This document shows, in pieces, positions 14,893 to 24,165 of a DNA stretch of 64,000 nt. Position numbers and translations under genes: made by a program. The notes below the pieces were generated by a model. That model saw only the letters and a program-made list of their open reading frames with translations. It was not told the origin of the DNA and did no database searches. The stretch comes from Flavobacteriales bacterium UBA4110 (GTDB lineage Bacteria > Bacteroidota > Bacteroidia > Flavobacteriales > Weeksellaceae), in contig DFXK01000011.1 of assembly GCA_002383165.1 (NCBI GenBank), positions 14,791 to 78,790 on the forward strand. The letters run 5' to 3'. Each line of letters opens with the position of its first letter. Within the stretch, counting starts at the first letter, position 1.

Positions 14893-17757
14893 TTAAAAAT
14901 CAATAACAGCTCCTATTAGTATTTGCCTAGAGATAGGTTGTGTTTGATCATATACTCCTAAACCTCCCACATAAGATCCAATGTGATTACTGAATGCTTC
15001 TGGATCAAATTTCAGGTTTTTATCAAAGGCGTGAGTAATTAAATTAGTTCCTCTCACGTAGAAATAGACACTATTAAGCTCATTAATATTCAAATCGGCT
15101 TTATTTAATCTGAAGCCTAGTTCTAAACTTTTAAGCTTGATATAATCTCCTTTATATAAGTATCTTGTTGAGTGGTATTTTGTCACACTATTGCCTGGTC
15201 TATACTGAGGTCTATCTGATGTGGTATTTGTTGGCGTCCAAGCATTAACGACATCCTCAACTTGCTTCAGTGCTGTATCTTGTCCATCCGCATCGTAATA
15301 TCTTCCCCAAAGATCATAGACTGAAAAATCTCCCGCATAAGTCAATAAGAAGCTAAGCGTCAATTTTTTGTATGTAAAGGTATTGGTAAGTCCTGCAGTA
15401 TGAGTTGGCAACGCCTTTTTTCCAACAAAATCACGTAAAATTGTTGGTGATGTAGGACTTCCGTTACTTACAGTTGTATGACTGGCATTGGTATACCACA
15501 GCGCATCACCATTCGTATGATCCACACCGATGTAACTAGCTAAAAACCATTCGGACGGATCGTGACCTACAGAGAATCTTTTAAAGTAATCTTGATCCAA
15601 ATAGTTACCTTCTACCTTCAGTACTTTAGATCGAGTATAGCCATAATTTCCATTTAAATTCCATGTAAAATTATCATTTTTCACGGCATCGTATGTAACA
15701 CTTCCTTCGAATCCTTCACTTTTTGATTTAAGACTATTACCTACAAGTGAGCCGAAACCTGTAGAAGGTGCATTCGGGATAGAACCTGTTAACTGATCTT
15801 CAATAATGTTTTTATAAACATCCAAAGTGAAATTCAGTTTATTATTTAGAATACCAATATCTACACCAATATTAGCTTTCTTAGCAGACTCCCACCGTAG
15901 GTTTTGGTTACCAGGATTTGTTATTGCGTAACCATCGGATTGTGCATAACTAGCTGTTCCTATGGAAAGACGGTTTCTATAAACCTGGCTTCCTGCACTA
16001 CCTACTGTTCCATAACTTCCTCTGATTTGTAAGTTGTCGAATGTAGAACCGATGTTTCCAAAATTATGTATATTAACATTCGCACCAGCAGACCAGAAAT
16101 CACCGTATTTATTATTGTCTCCGAAATGAGAATAGCCATCTCTTCTAAAAGATCCACTTAAATTGAAATAGTCTTTAAATCCATAGGACAATCTTCCTAT
16201 ATAACCTATCAAGTGGGATTTTTCCGTGGAAGATTGAGCTGAATATGGTGTCGAGCCCCAAGAGACTTGATTTTGCTCGTAGTGACCTGACGTAAAACCC
16301 GTAGATGCTAGTGACGGATATTTACTCCATTTGACTGTAGTTTCTGTCCCTGCTGTAGCTGTAAACTGATGATCGTCGCCAATTTTAAAATCATAATTAA
16401 AAAAGTTAGACCAGTTAAGCGTGGTATAGGTGTAATGTGTTTGTTGAGCAAGACCCACGATACCTGCCGCAGGTTGATTTCCATCACCAAAATCAGGATT
16501 CCAATACTCATCTTCATCATAATAATTATAGTCAACACCTAAGTTAGTTGAGAATCTAAGATTTTTAAGAATACTGTAATCTAAACCAGCAGACGACAAT
16601 ATCTTAGTAAAAACAGATTTTCTTTTATTAATATCCTGAATAGCAACCGGATTCCATCCAATTCCATTCCCTCCGTCTATAGCGAGATTATAACTTCCAT
16701 CAGCATTGTAAACAGAATTGGTTGCAGGAGTAAATTTTGCAGTCAAAATAGGATTTGCAAAATAACCGTAATCTAAAGGTCCATTTTGAACCGCTCTGGA
16801 AAGCATATTTGACATCACAAACTTGATCTTATCACTCACTTTCGCATCTAGTTTTACAGTTGCGTTCATTCTTTTATAGAGTGCATCTCGCGTAATGCCC
16901 TCTTGCTCCGTATGTCCTAAGGAAGCAAAACCCTTGATTTTATCGTTACCAAATTGGTAATTTACATTATATTTTGAAGCTTCAGCAACAGATCTACGCG
17001 TAGCAGCATCCCAATCGGTATCTGTTACACCGTCCCAACTTTTCAATAGTCCTGAAACTGGATTTAGAACTAAATTTCTAGCTGCTTCCGGAGTTGATCC
17101 TAAACCAATATAACCATTTATAAGGGTATTGACCTGCTGCTCAGCATTTTGAAATTTAAATTTCTCATAGGCTGGAGTTCCAAAACCATATTCTGCAGCA
17201 AAAGTGAGTTTTCCCTTGCTACCTCGCCCACTTTTAGTCGTGATTAATATAACCCCCGCATTAGCTCTTGAACCATAAATTGATGTTGCTGCAGCATCTT
17301 TTAGCACCTTAACCTCTGCAATATCCATAGGATCAATCATAGCGAGAGCGTTAGACGTTGTTGCTATCCCAGCTTGATCTCCTGTCATTACTGGCACACC
17401 ATCAACTACATACAGTGGCTGATTATCTCCAGTTAAACTGCTAATCCCTCTGATTAAAACTTTCGCATTAGATCCTGGCTGTCCACTATTTTGGTTAATA
17501 ATAGCTCCGGATACCTGTCCTGCGATAGCCATATCTACAGATAGCGCATTTGGCCGTTCTAATGTTTTGGATGTTACAGTAGAATATGATCCTACTTTTT
17601 GATCTTGAGTCTCTTTAATACCGTATGATCCTAATACTACTACTTCTTCAATGTCATTAGTTTTAGTAATAGTATCGGCTTTCTTTTTCTGCGCATTTGC
17701 TGCAATTCCTAAGAAGAAAATAGCTCCTGCACTAAGCACTCGTAATTTTACATTCAT
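14893..17757 (-). CDS. SusC/RagA-family TonB-linked outer-membrane transporter
   Basis: A 954-residue TonB-dependent barrel. After a signal peptide (1-22, ends GIAANA) comes a short segment with DIEEVVVLGSYG at 35-46, which probably includes the TonB box, then the plug with NALSVDMAIAGQVSGAII, RGISSL, PLYVVDGVPV and the SIYGSRANAGVILITTK motif that defines SusC. The rest is the 22-strand barrel. The N-terminal carboxypeptidase-D regulatory-like domain present in many SusC proteins is absent, as is common in Chryseobacterium. With SusD it imports oligosaccharides or peptides across the outer membrane. It is the first gene of a two-gene operon with a good upstream promoter. Confidence 0.94.
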   Translation of the reverse strand: MNVKLRVLSAGAIFFLGIAANAQKKKADTITKTNDIEEVVVLGSYGIKETQDQKVGSYSTVTSKTLERPNALSVDMAIAGQVSGAIINQNSGQPGSNAKVLIRGISSLTGDNQPLYVVDGVPVMTGDQAGIATTSNALAMIDPMDIAEVKVLKDAAATSIYGSRANAGVILITTKSGRGSKGKLTFAAEYGFGTPAYEKFKFQNAEQQVNTLINGYIGLGSTPEAARNLVLNPVSGLLKSWDGVTDTDWDAATRRSVAEASKYNVNYQFGNDKIKGFASLGHTEQEGITRDALYKRMNATVKLDAKVSDKIKFVMSNMLSRAVQNGPLDYGYFANPILTAKFTPATNSVYNADGSYNLAIDGGNGIGWNPVAIQDINKRKSVFTKILSSAGLDYSILKNLRFSTNLGVDYNYYDEDEYWNPDFGDGNQPAAGIVGLAQQTHYTYTTLNWSNFFNYDFKIGDDHQFTATAGTETTVKWSKYPSLASTGFTSGHYEQNQVSWGSTPYSAQSSTEKSHLIGYIGRLSYGFKDYFNLSGSFRRDGYSHFGDNNKYGDFWSAGANVNIHNFGNIGSTFDNLQIRGSYGTVGSAGSQVYRNRLSIGTASYAQSDGYAITNPGNQNLRWESAKKANIGVDIGILNNKLNFTLDVYKNIIEDQLTGSIPNAPSTGFGSLVGNSLKSKSEGFEGSVTYDAVKNDNFTWNLNGNYGYTRSKVLKVEGNYLDQDYFKRFSVGHDPSEWFLASYIGVDHTNGDALWYTNASHTTVSNGSPTSPTILRDFVGKKALPTHTAGLTNTFTYKKLTLSFLLTYAGDFSVYDLWGRYYDADGQDTALKQVEDVVNAWTPTNTTSDRPQYRPGNSVTKYHSTRYLYKGDYIKLKSLELGFRLNKADLNINELNSVYFYVRGTNLITHAFDKNLKFDPEAFSNHIGSYVGGLGVYDQTQPISRQILIGAVIDF

Positions 17758-17782
17758 ATTAACACTATTTAATTATAATGTA

Positions 17783-17812
17783 CAAATATGTTAAAAAAAA
17801 TTAACATCACAA
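17783..17812 (-). promoter_or_regulatory. susCD promoter
   Basis: TTG (17812-17810) and CATATTTG (17790-17783) on the minus strand are 19 bp apart; one mismatch from TTG-N17-23-TAnnTTTG. The ATG is 25 bp downstream. The rest of the spacer up to 18000 is very AT-rich with no other feature seen. Confidence 0.55.
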
Positions 17813-18003
17813 AAAATGAATTACGAAGTCTATGACAATACGTAAATAACGTTATATTTTTTATTTAAAAATTAATTTTATTTTACATTATAAATAATAT
17901 TATTGCTCTGAAAATAAATATATAATAGTTATATACTGTAAGATAATTTAAAATTTAATAATTCTAATAATTTATTTAGAATCATTATAAATAGCAAATT
18001 AAA

Positions 18004-18036
18004 TAAAAAAAAAACCGCTAACACATTAGCGGTTTT
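18004..18036 (-). terminator. Terminator of the rimP-nusA-infB operon
   Basis: An 11-bp perfect stem, AAAACCGCTAA (18011-18021) with TTAGCGGTTTT (18026-18036), has a CACA loop. On the minus strand it is followed by a long T-run. It lies 17 bp downstream of the infB stop. Confidence 0.92.
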
Positions 18037-18052
18037 GTTATTAACTTAGTAA

Positions 18053-20908
18053 CTATTTTAGTTTTTTCTTAACAGCTACCTCTTCGTAGACCTCAAGAAT
18101 ATCTCCAACTTCTATATCATTATAGCCTTTCAAATTAAGTCCACATTCGTAACCTTTGGTTACTTCTTTCACGTCATCCTTGTATCTTTTTAAACTTTCC
18201 AGTTCTCCGTCAAATTTAACAATTCCATCTCGAAGTAGTCTGATTTTGGAGTTTCTCGTTACCTTTCCTGTAAGTACCATACATCCTGCGATGGAACCAA
18301 CTTTAGAAATCCTAAATACTTCACGAATTTCAACGTTACCAATAACCTGCTCCTGAATTTCCGGAGAGAGTAAACCTTCCATCGCTTCTTTTACTTCATC
18401 TATTGCTTTATAGATAATGGAGTAAGTTCTGATCTCTACTTCTTCCTTGTCTGCAATATCTTTAGCATTTACACTTGCTCTAACATTAAATCCAATCACA
18501 ATTGCATCCGATGCAGCAGCTAGCAAGATATCACTTTCTGTAATCTGACCAACGCCTTTGTGGAGAATATTGACCTGAATTTCTTCAGTAGATAATCTCT
18601 GAAGCTGATCAGACAATGCCTCTACAGATCCATCCACATCACCTTTAAGAATGATATTCAACTCTTTGAAGTCACCTAAAGCGATACGACGTCCTATCTC
18701 ATCCAATGTAAGATGTTTTTTAGTTCTGATGGACTGCTCACGTTGCAATTGTTCTCTCTTATTGGCAATTGTTTTCGCCTCTTTCTCATCGGCAAAAACT
18801 CTGAATTTATCACCAGCTGTCGGTGCACCATCCAGACCAAGAATTGTAACAGGAATAGAAGGTCCCGCTTTTTCCATGGATCTTCCACGTTCGTCTAGCA
18901 TTGCTTTAACTTTTCCGTGGTTTTTACCCGCAAGTACATAATCTCCAACAGTCAAAGTTCCATTTTGAACCAACATCGTTGCTACATAGCCACGTCCTTT
19001 ATCTAAAGCAGCTTCAATCACTACCCCACTAGCCTGTTTATTTGGATTAGATTTTAATTCTAATAATTCCGCTTGTAAAAGGACTTTTTCTAACAATAAT
19101 TCAACATTATTACCAAATTTAGCAGAAATTTCCTGTGCCTGAACATTTCCACCCCATTCTTCTACAAGAACATTCATTGCAGAAAGCTGCTCACGGATTT
19201 TATCCGGATTGGCATTAGGTTTATCCACTTTATTGATAGCGATAATCATTGGCACACCAGCAGCTTGTGCGTGGGCAATAGCTTCCTTGGTTTGTGGCAT
19301 CACATCATCATCTGCAGCCACCACAATAATCGCAATATCGGTAACTTGAGCACCTCTCGCTCTCATCGCTGTAAAGGCTTCGTGACCTGGCGTATCAAGG
19401 AAAGTAATTCTTTGTCCGTTTTCCAATTTCACGTTATAAGCACCAATATGCTGAGTAATTCCTCCAGATTCCCCAGCGATTACGTTAGTTTTTCTAATAT
19501 AATCCAGCAATGAGGTTTTACCGTGGTCTACGTGTCCCATTACTGTAACTATAGGTGCTCTTGGAAGCAAATCTTCTTCAGCATCTTGTTCTTCTTCAGC
19601 AGCAGCTTCTTCGATATCAGCATCCGAAAATTCGATTTTATAACCAAACTCATCTGCTACCAATGTTAAAGTATCAGCTTCAAGACGCTGATTCATCGTT
19701 ACCATAACTCCAAGAGAGAAACAAGCGGAAATCACCTCTGTTGCACTTACATTCATCAATGAAGCTAACTCGCTTACAGTGATAAACTCAGTTACTTTCA
19801 GTGTTCTGTCCTGAGCGTCCATTTCCTGCTGAAGTTCATCTTGTTCCCTTCTCCAGGTTCTTTTTTCTTTTCTATGCTTAGATCCTTTAGACTTACCTCC
19901 TTTGTTAGTAAGCTTTTCTAAAGTTTCCTTGATTTGATTTTTTACCTGCTCATCTGTAAGCTCAACAGGCATTACACGAGATTGACCTCTATTATTACCA
20001 CCTCGGTTATTATTATTTCCTGGTCGGTTGTTATTATTTCCACCACGGTTTCCACCTTGGTTGTTTCCTCCCTGACCTTGCGGGCGATTATTATTTCCTC
20101 CTTGTCCTTGTCTGTTTCCTCCGCCTTGCTGATTAGTATTTTGTCCGGCATTATTCTGACCGGGCGTATCTTTGGTTATACGCTTTCTTTTTTTCTTCGC
20201 AGCATTATTGTTAGAGCTGGATTTTGGCTTGTTAAACTGCGAAAGATCGACAGTTTCTTTCAAAATCTTAGGACCGTCAAGCTTTTGATAAACCGTCTCA
20301 ATTTTCTGAGGCTCATCATTTTCCTGAACTGAAGGCTTCTCCTGCTGTGCGGGCTTTTCAGCAATCACTTCTTTTTTAGGCTCTGGCTGAGCTGGTGGGA
20401 CTGGTTTAGATTCTTCTTCTTTTTTAGAAGGTTTTGGTTTGTTTCCTTCAACTTTGGTAAGATCAATATTACCCAAAACTTTAAACTCCTGCTTTTCCTC
20501 TTTTTCCAGAACTTCTTTTATTGGAGCTTCCTCTTTAGGCTCTTCTTTTTGCTGAATCGGTTCCTCTTTAACAGCTGGTGTTTCTACCGGCTTTTTAGAG
20601 TCCAGATCTATTTTACCTAAAACTTTGGTTTGAGTTTTAAGGTTTGCTTTGGCTCTTATAACCTCAGGCGCTTTTTCCTCAATTGCTAATTTTTCATCAG
20701 GAACTTTAGAAATCACAACCTCATGAGAAGCTTTTCTCTGTTCTCCATCTTTTCGGAACTCAGCTTCTAATGCAGAAAATGCCTGTTCTTCCAATAGAGC
20801 GTTAGGATTACTATCCACAGCTATCCCTTTACTCTGGAGATATTCCACAGCTCTAGGAATAGAAATGTTTAGTTCTTTAACGGCTTTATTTAATCTTATT
20901 TTTGGCAT
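18053..20908 (-). CDS. infB: Translation initiation factor IF-2
   Basis: A 951-residue IF-2, the GTPase that places fMet-tRNA on the 30S subunit and joins the subunits. The N-terminal IF2N domain begins PKIRLNKAVKELNI. A long charged linker follows with many Glu/Lys/Pro, then an Asn/Gly/Gln/Arg-rich stretch (plus-strand 19975-20160) with repeats such as RGGNNNNRPGNNNN. The G domain carries GHVDHGKT (458-465), DTPGHEAF and NKVDKP, followed by domains 2-4 and the tRNA-binding C-terminus. A TTG at 20917 could add three residues (MIF), but the ATG at 20908 gives the usual MPKI start. It is the last gene of the operon with nusA and rimP. Confidence 0.96.
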   Translation of the reverse strand: MPKIRLNKAVKELNISIPRAVEYLQSKGIAVDSNPNALLEEQAFSALEAEFRKDGEQRKASHEVVISKVPDEKLAIEEKAPEVIRAKANLKTQTKVLGKIDLDSKKPVETPAVKEEPIQQKEEPKEEAPIKEVLEKEEKQEFKVLGNIDLTKVEGNKPKPSKKEEESKPVPPAQPEPKKEVIAEKPAQQEKPSVQENDEPQKIETVYQKLDGPKILKETVDLSQFNKPKSSSNNNAAKKKRKRITKDTPGQNNAGQNTNQQGGGNRQGQGGNNNRPQGQGGNNQGGNRGGNNNNRPGNNNNRGGNNRGQSRVMPVELTDEQVKNQIKETLEKLTNKGGKSKGSKHRKEKRTWRREQDELQQEMDAQDRTLKVTEFITVSELASLMNVSATEVISACFSLGVMVTMNQRLEADTLTLVADEFGYKIEFSDADIEEAAAEEEQDAEEDLLPRAPIVTVMGHVDHGKTSLLDYIRKTNVIAGESGGITQHIGAYNVKLENGQRITFLDTPGHEAFTAMRARGAQVTDIAIIVVAADDDVMPQTKEAIAHAQAAGVPMIIAINKVDKPNANPDKIREQLSAMNVLVEEWGGNVQAQEISAKFGNNVELLLEKVLLQAELLELKSNPNKQASGVVIEAALDKGRGYVATMLVQNGTLTVGDYVLAGKNHGKVKAMLDERGRSMEKAGPSIPVTILGLDGAPTAGDKFRVFADEKEAKTIANKREQLQREQSIRTKKHLTLDEIGRRIALGDFKELNIILKGDVDGSVEALSDQLQRLSTEEIQVNILHKGVGQITESDILLAAASDAIVIGFNVRASVNAKDIADKEEVEIRTYSIIYKAIDEVKEAMEGLLSPEIQEQVIGNVEIREVFRISKVGSIAGCMVLTGKVTRNSKIRLLRDGIVKFDGELESLKRYKDDVKEVTKGYECGLNLKGYNDIEVGDILEVYEEVAVKKKLK

Positions 20909-21012
20909 AAATATCAATTTGCTTTTGGCTTTTAGCGTTTTAAGCTTTCAAGCTTTTATTTTTCTTTTTATTAAAATTTAGTTTCAGAATTTTTTAAAAT
21001 TCAATATATAAA

Positions 21013-22248
21013 TTATCCCTCGAGTTCTTCTTTCAGAATACTTTTAACTTCTTCGATAGTTTCCTCCTCAAGATCCACAATATTCAATAATGCTTCAGTA
21101 TCTTTATCTAGAACACTTCTTGCAGTATTCAGACCCACTTTTTTGAACTCATCAATAATCCAAGATTCGATTTCGTCCGCAAATTCTACTAATTCAACAT
21201 CATCATCTTCGGACGTTTCTCTGTAAACATCAATCTCAAAACCAGATAACCAAGATGCCAGCTTAATATTCTGACCCTGCTTACCAATTACTTTAGAAAT
21301 CTCATCAACAGGCGTATAAACTAACGCGTAATTCGTTTCCTGATTAACCTCAATTTTATTGATGGTAATATTTCCTAAAGCTCTCTTTACAAGAATCTCA
21401 GGATTTTTAGACCACTGAATAACATCTATATTTTCGTTTCTCAGCTCTCTCACAACACCATGAATTCTAGATCCTTTAACTCCCACACATGCTCCTACCG
21501 GATCAATTCTATCATCATAAGCATCTACAGCAATTTTCGCTTTTTCACCAGGGATTCTAACTACTTTTTTCAGGATAATAGTTCCGTCCTGTATTTCTGG
21601 AATCTCCAGCTCCAATAACTCTTCTAAGAATTTTGGTGCTGTTCTGGAAACAATGATCTGAGGTTTTGACCCTCGGAAATCTACACTTTCCACAATTGCT
21701 CTCACATTATCTCCCTTTTTGAAGAAATCTGAAGGAATTTGATTTTCCTTTGGCAGGATAAATTCATTGCCTTCATCATCAAGCAAAATTACGTGCTTAT
21801 GACGGATATGATGCACCTCTCCAACAATCAACTCACCAATTTTATCACGGAACTGCTCGTACAGGGTTGCATTGAAATGCTCTTGGATTTTAGTTGCCAA
21901 AATCTGCTTCAGTGTAAGGATATTTCTCCTACCCAATTTAGAAACCGGAATTTCCTGAGTGTACTCTTCGCCAACCTCAAATGTAGGGTCTATTTTTCTA
22001 ACTTCAGAAATTTCTATTTCCAGATCATCATCTTCAGACATCTCATCTTCCACGATTGTTTTGTTTAGGAAGATTTGGAAGTCTCCTTTATCCGGGTTTA
22101 CAATAACATCAAAATGATCATCAGAGTCATATCTTTTTCTCAAAAGCGTCTTAAGCGAATCTTCTATGATCGCCATCAAATCGATTTTGCTTATATTTTT
22201 TATTTCTTTAAAATCACCAAAGGCTTCTATTAAAGCTAAATTATCCAT
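21013..22248 (-). CDS. nusA: Transcription termination/antitermination factor NusA
   Basis: A 411-residue NusA. The N-terminal RNA-polymerase-binding domain starts MDNLALIEAFGDFKEIK, an S1 domain (GELIVGEVHHIRHKHVILL) lies near residues 130-200, and two KH domains follow, with GACVGVKGSRIHGVVREL and VIGKQGQNIKLASWL as RNA-binding GxxG-type loops. The acidic C-terminal repeats of E. coli NusA are missing, which is normal outside Proteobacteria. It modulates pausing, termination and antitermination. It lies between rimP and infB, the conserved order. The upstream 69-bp spacer carries ATGATAAGTAATGATTG-like text resembling the repeat region before fabD. Confidence 0.96.
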   Translation of the reverse strand: MDNLALIEAFGDFKEIKNISKIDLMAIIEDSLKTLLRKRYDSDDHFDVIVNPDKGDFQIFLNKTIVEDEMSEDDDLEIEISEVRKIDPTFEVGEEYTQEIPVSKLGRRNILTLKQILATKIQEHFNATLYEQFRDKIGELIVGEVHHIRHKHVILLDDEGNEFILPKENQIPSDFFKKGDNVRAIVESVDFRGSKPQIIVSRTAPKFLEELLELEIPEIQDGTIILKKVVRIPGEKAKIAVDAYDDRIDPVGACVGVKGSRIHGVVRELRNENIDVIQWSKNPEILVKRALGNITINKIEVNQETNYALVYTPVDEISKVIGKQGQNIKLASWLSGFEIDVYRETSEDDDVELVEFADEIESWIIDEFKKVGLNTARSVLDKDTEALLNIVDLEEETIEEVKSILKEELEG

Positions 22249-22317
22249 ATTGATTTATAAATGATAAGTAATGATTGAGAATTAATCCTTTTACGATCAA
22301 TTTCTTTCATTATATTG

Positions 22318-22785
22318 TTAAAATTTTATTGCTACCAATGCTTTTCTGATTTCTGAGTAAGATATATCCATATCCTCTACCACATCTTCCTTTCCTTTAC
22401 CCACAAGCTTTGGACGTCTGTAAGCTAGTCTGATTGTAATCTTTTCAACATCAACCTGAACCAGTTCTCCTTCAATTTTTGAATCATCAGCCAAGACAAT
22501 ATCCAAAGTTCTCCCGATATTCTTCCTAAATTGTCTTGGAGATTCCAGCGGCTCACTTAATCCCGCAGACATTACCTGAAGACCAAAGTCATGCACTTCA
22601 CGATCCAGATTAAACTCTACAGCCCTACTCGCATCAAGACAATCTTGTAACGAAACACCATTGTCTCCATCCAGGATTACAGTAATATCAGAAGAAGCAG
22701 AAATTTTCAAATCTATCAAAAAAAGATCCGGTCTTGTCAATAAAAATTCATTAATCAGACGTGTCACTTCTGTTTTAAAATCCAT
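22318..22785 (-). CDS. rimP: Ribosome maturation factor RimP
   Basis: A 155-residue RimP, needed for 30S subunit maturation. The family phrase LIDLKISASSDITVILDGDNGVSLQDC and LQVMSAGLSEPLESPRQF are present, and the C-terminal SH3-like domain ends IRKALVAIKF. The frame is open further upstream to 22866, but that extension overlaps the -7 promoter box and does not look like RimP. The ATG at 22785 is preceded by GGAG with 9-nt spacing, a rare clear Shine-Dalgarno in this window. First gene of the rimP-nusA-infB operon. Confidence 0.94.
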   Translation of the reverse strand: MDFKTEVTRLINEFLLTRPDLFLIDLKISASSDITVILDGDNGVSLQDCLDASRAVEFNLDREVHDFGLQVMSAGLSEPLESPRQFRKNIGRTLDIVLADDSKIEGELVQVDVEKITIRLAYRRPKLVGKGKEDVVEDMDISYSEIRKALVAIKF

Positions 22786-22794
22786 AATTATCTT

Positions 22795-22798
22795 CTCC
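22795..22798 (-). promoter_or_regulatory. Shine-Dalgarno site of rimP
   Basis: GGAG on the minus strand, 9 nt before the ATG at 22785. It decides the start among several in-frame candidates (22866, 22824 and 22785). Confidence 0.65.
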
Positions 22799-22863
22799 AA
22801 AGTTATATCTACGAAAAAAGGCATTCTTGCGAAAGCCTTCCCATTTTTCCCGTAAATCTTTTG

Positions 22864-22894
22864 CAAAGATAATTATTTTTTATTTAATATACAA
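22864..22894 (-). promoter_or_regulatory. rimP-nusA-infB operon promoter
   Basis: TTG (22894-22892) and TATCTTTG (22871-22864) on the minus strand are 20 bp apart, a perfect flavobacterial promoter. The leader is about 70 nt. Confidence 0.7.
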
Positions 22895-22938
22895 GAACTC
22901 AATCATTTCAATTATATAAACTGCAAGTATTTTTTTCT

Positions 22939-22946
22939 TATTTTTG
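22939..22946 (+). promoter_or_regulatory. -7 box at the head of the polysaccharide locus
   Basis: TATTTTTG matches TAnnTTTG 23 bp before the GTG start of the UDP-glucose dehydrogenase gene. No TTG is seen at -33. It is divergent from the rimP promoter within a 184-bp spacer. Confidence 0.55.
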
Positions 22947-22969
22947 CCAAAATTAAAAAATTATTCTAA

Positions 22970-24136
22970 GTGAATATTACTATTGTTGGAACTGGATATG
23001 TTGGTCTTTCAAACGCTGTTTTGCTAGCACAACATCATAATGTAATAGCGCTGGACATTATTTCGGAAAAGGTTGAGATGCTGAATAACAAGCATTCTCC
23101 GATTGATGATGCAGAAATTACAGAATTTCTAAAAACAAAAAATCTCAACTTACGGGCAACGCTTGATAAAAATGAGGCTTATAAAGACGCGGATTTTATT
23201 ATTGTTGCCACACCCACAGATTATGACCCTTCTACCAATTACTTCAATACAAAAAGTGTTGAAAACGTTATAAGAGAGGCTAAAGCGGAAAACCCAAAAG
23301 CTGTTTTCATTGTTAAATCTACTGTTCCTGTTGGCTTTACAGAAAATCTGAAAAAAGAATTAGCATTTGACAACATTATATTTTCTCCAGAATTTTTGAG
23401 AGAAGGAAAATCACTTTACGATAATCTTTATCCATCTAGAATTATTATTGGAGAACAAAGCGAGAGAGCAACGGTTTTTGCAAATCTTTTGAAAGAAGGT
23501 GCCATTAAAAAAGATATCCCTACTCTTTTTACTAATGCAACCGAGGCTGAAGCTATCAAATTATTCTCGAATACCTATTTGGCAATGCGTGTAGCTTACT
23601 TCAACGAGTTGGACAGTTATGCCCAAATCCATGGGTTGGATAGCCGTCAGATTATAGAAGGTGTCGGTTTGGATCCAAGAATAGGTTCTCATTATAACAA
23701 TCCATCTTTTGGGTATGGTGGCTATTGCCTTCCGAAAGATACCAAACAATTACTTGCCAATTATAATTCGGTTCCAAATAATCTGATACAGGCTATTGTG
23801 GATGCTAATCGTACTAGAAAAGATTTTATCGCGGATTCTATTTTAGCAAAAAAGCCAAAGAAAGTTGGTGTTTACCGATTAATAATGAAATCAGGATCTG
23901 ACAATTTTCGGGCCTCTGCAATACAAGGCATTATGAAAAGAATCAAAGCAAAAGGCGTAGAAGTAGTGGTTTATGAACCCGTTTTGAAAGAAGATTCTTT
24001 TTTCGGGTCGATGGTTTATCGGGATCTGGATGCATTTAAACAAGAATGTGATATTATTATATCCAACAGAAATACAACAGATTTACAGGACGTTAAAGAT
24101 AAAGTTTACACAAGAGACTTATTCGGAAACGATTAA
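22970..24136 (+). CDS. ugd: UDP-glucose 6-dehydrogenase
   Basis: A 388-residue nucleotide-sugar dehydrogenase of the short Ugd class. It oxidises UDP-glucose to UDP-glucuronate with two NAD+. The Rossmann motif GTGYVG is at residues 7-12, the middle domain helix contains EAEAIKLFSNTYLAMRVAYFNEL, and the catalytic Cys253 is in YGGYCLPKDTKQL. The start is GTG; there is no in-frame ATG nearby and MNITIVGTGYVG is the expected beginning. First gene of the polysaccharide locus. It would supply an acidic sugar donor or precursor. It is distinct from the longer WbpO-like enzyme at 47232. Confidence 0.9.
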   Translation: MNITIVGTGYVGLSNAVLLAQHHNVIALDIISEKVEMLNNKHSPIDDAEITEFLKTKNLNLRATLDKNEAYKDADFIIVATPTDYDPSTNYFNTKSVENVIREAKAENPKAVFIVKSTVPVGFTENLKKELAFDNIIFSPEFLREGKSLYDNLYPSRIIIGEQSERATVFANLLKEGAIKKDIPTLFTNATEAEAIKLFSNTYLAMRVAYFNELDSYAQIHGLDSRQIIEGVGLDPRIGSHYNNPSFGYGGYCLPKDTKQLLANYNSVPNNLIQAIVDANRTRKDFIADSILAKKPKKVGVYRLIMKSGSDNFRASAIQGIMKRIKAKGVEVVVYEPVLKEDSFFGSMVYRDLDAFKQECDIIISNRNTTDLQDVKDKVYTRDLFGND

Positions 24137-24165
24137 ATTAAAACATAATTTTATAAAAAATATTT

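Noticed and set aside
19975..20160. Possible CRISPR or tandem DNA repeat
   Set aside because: It is codon-level repetition in the coding sequence of IF-2, without constant repeat-spacer structure.
22864..22969. Riboswitch or tRNA in the rimP-ugd spacer
   Set aside because: The spacer is short, AT-rich and explained by two divergent promoters; no cloverleaf or known aptamer is present.
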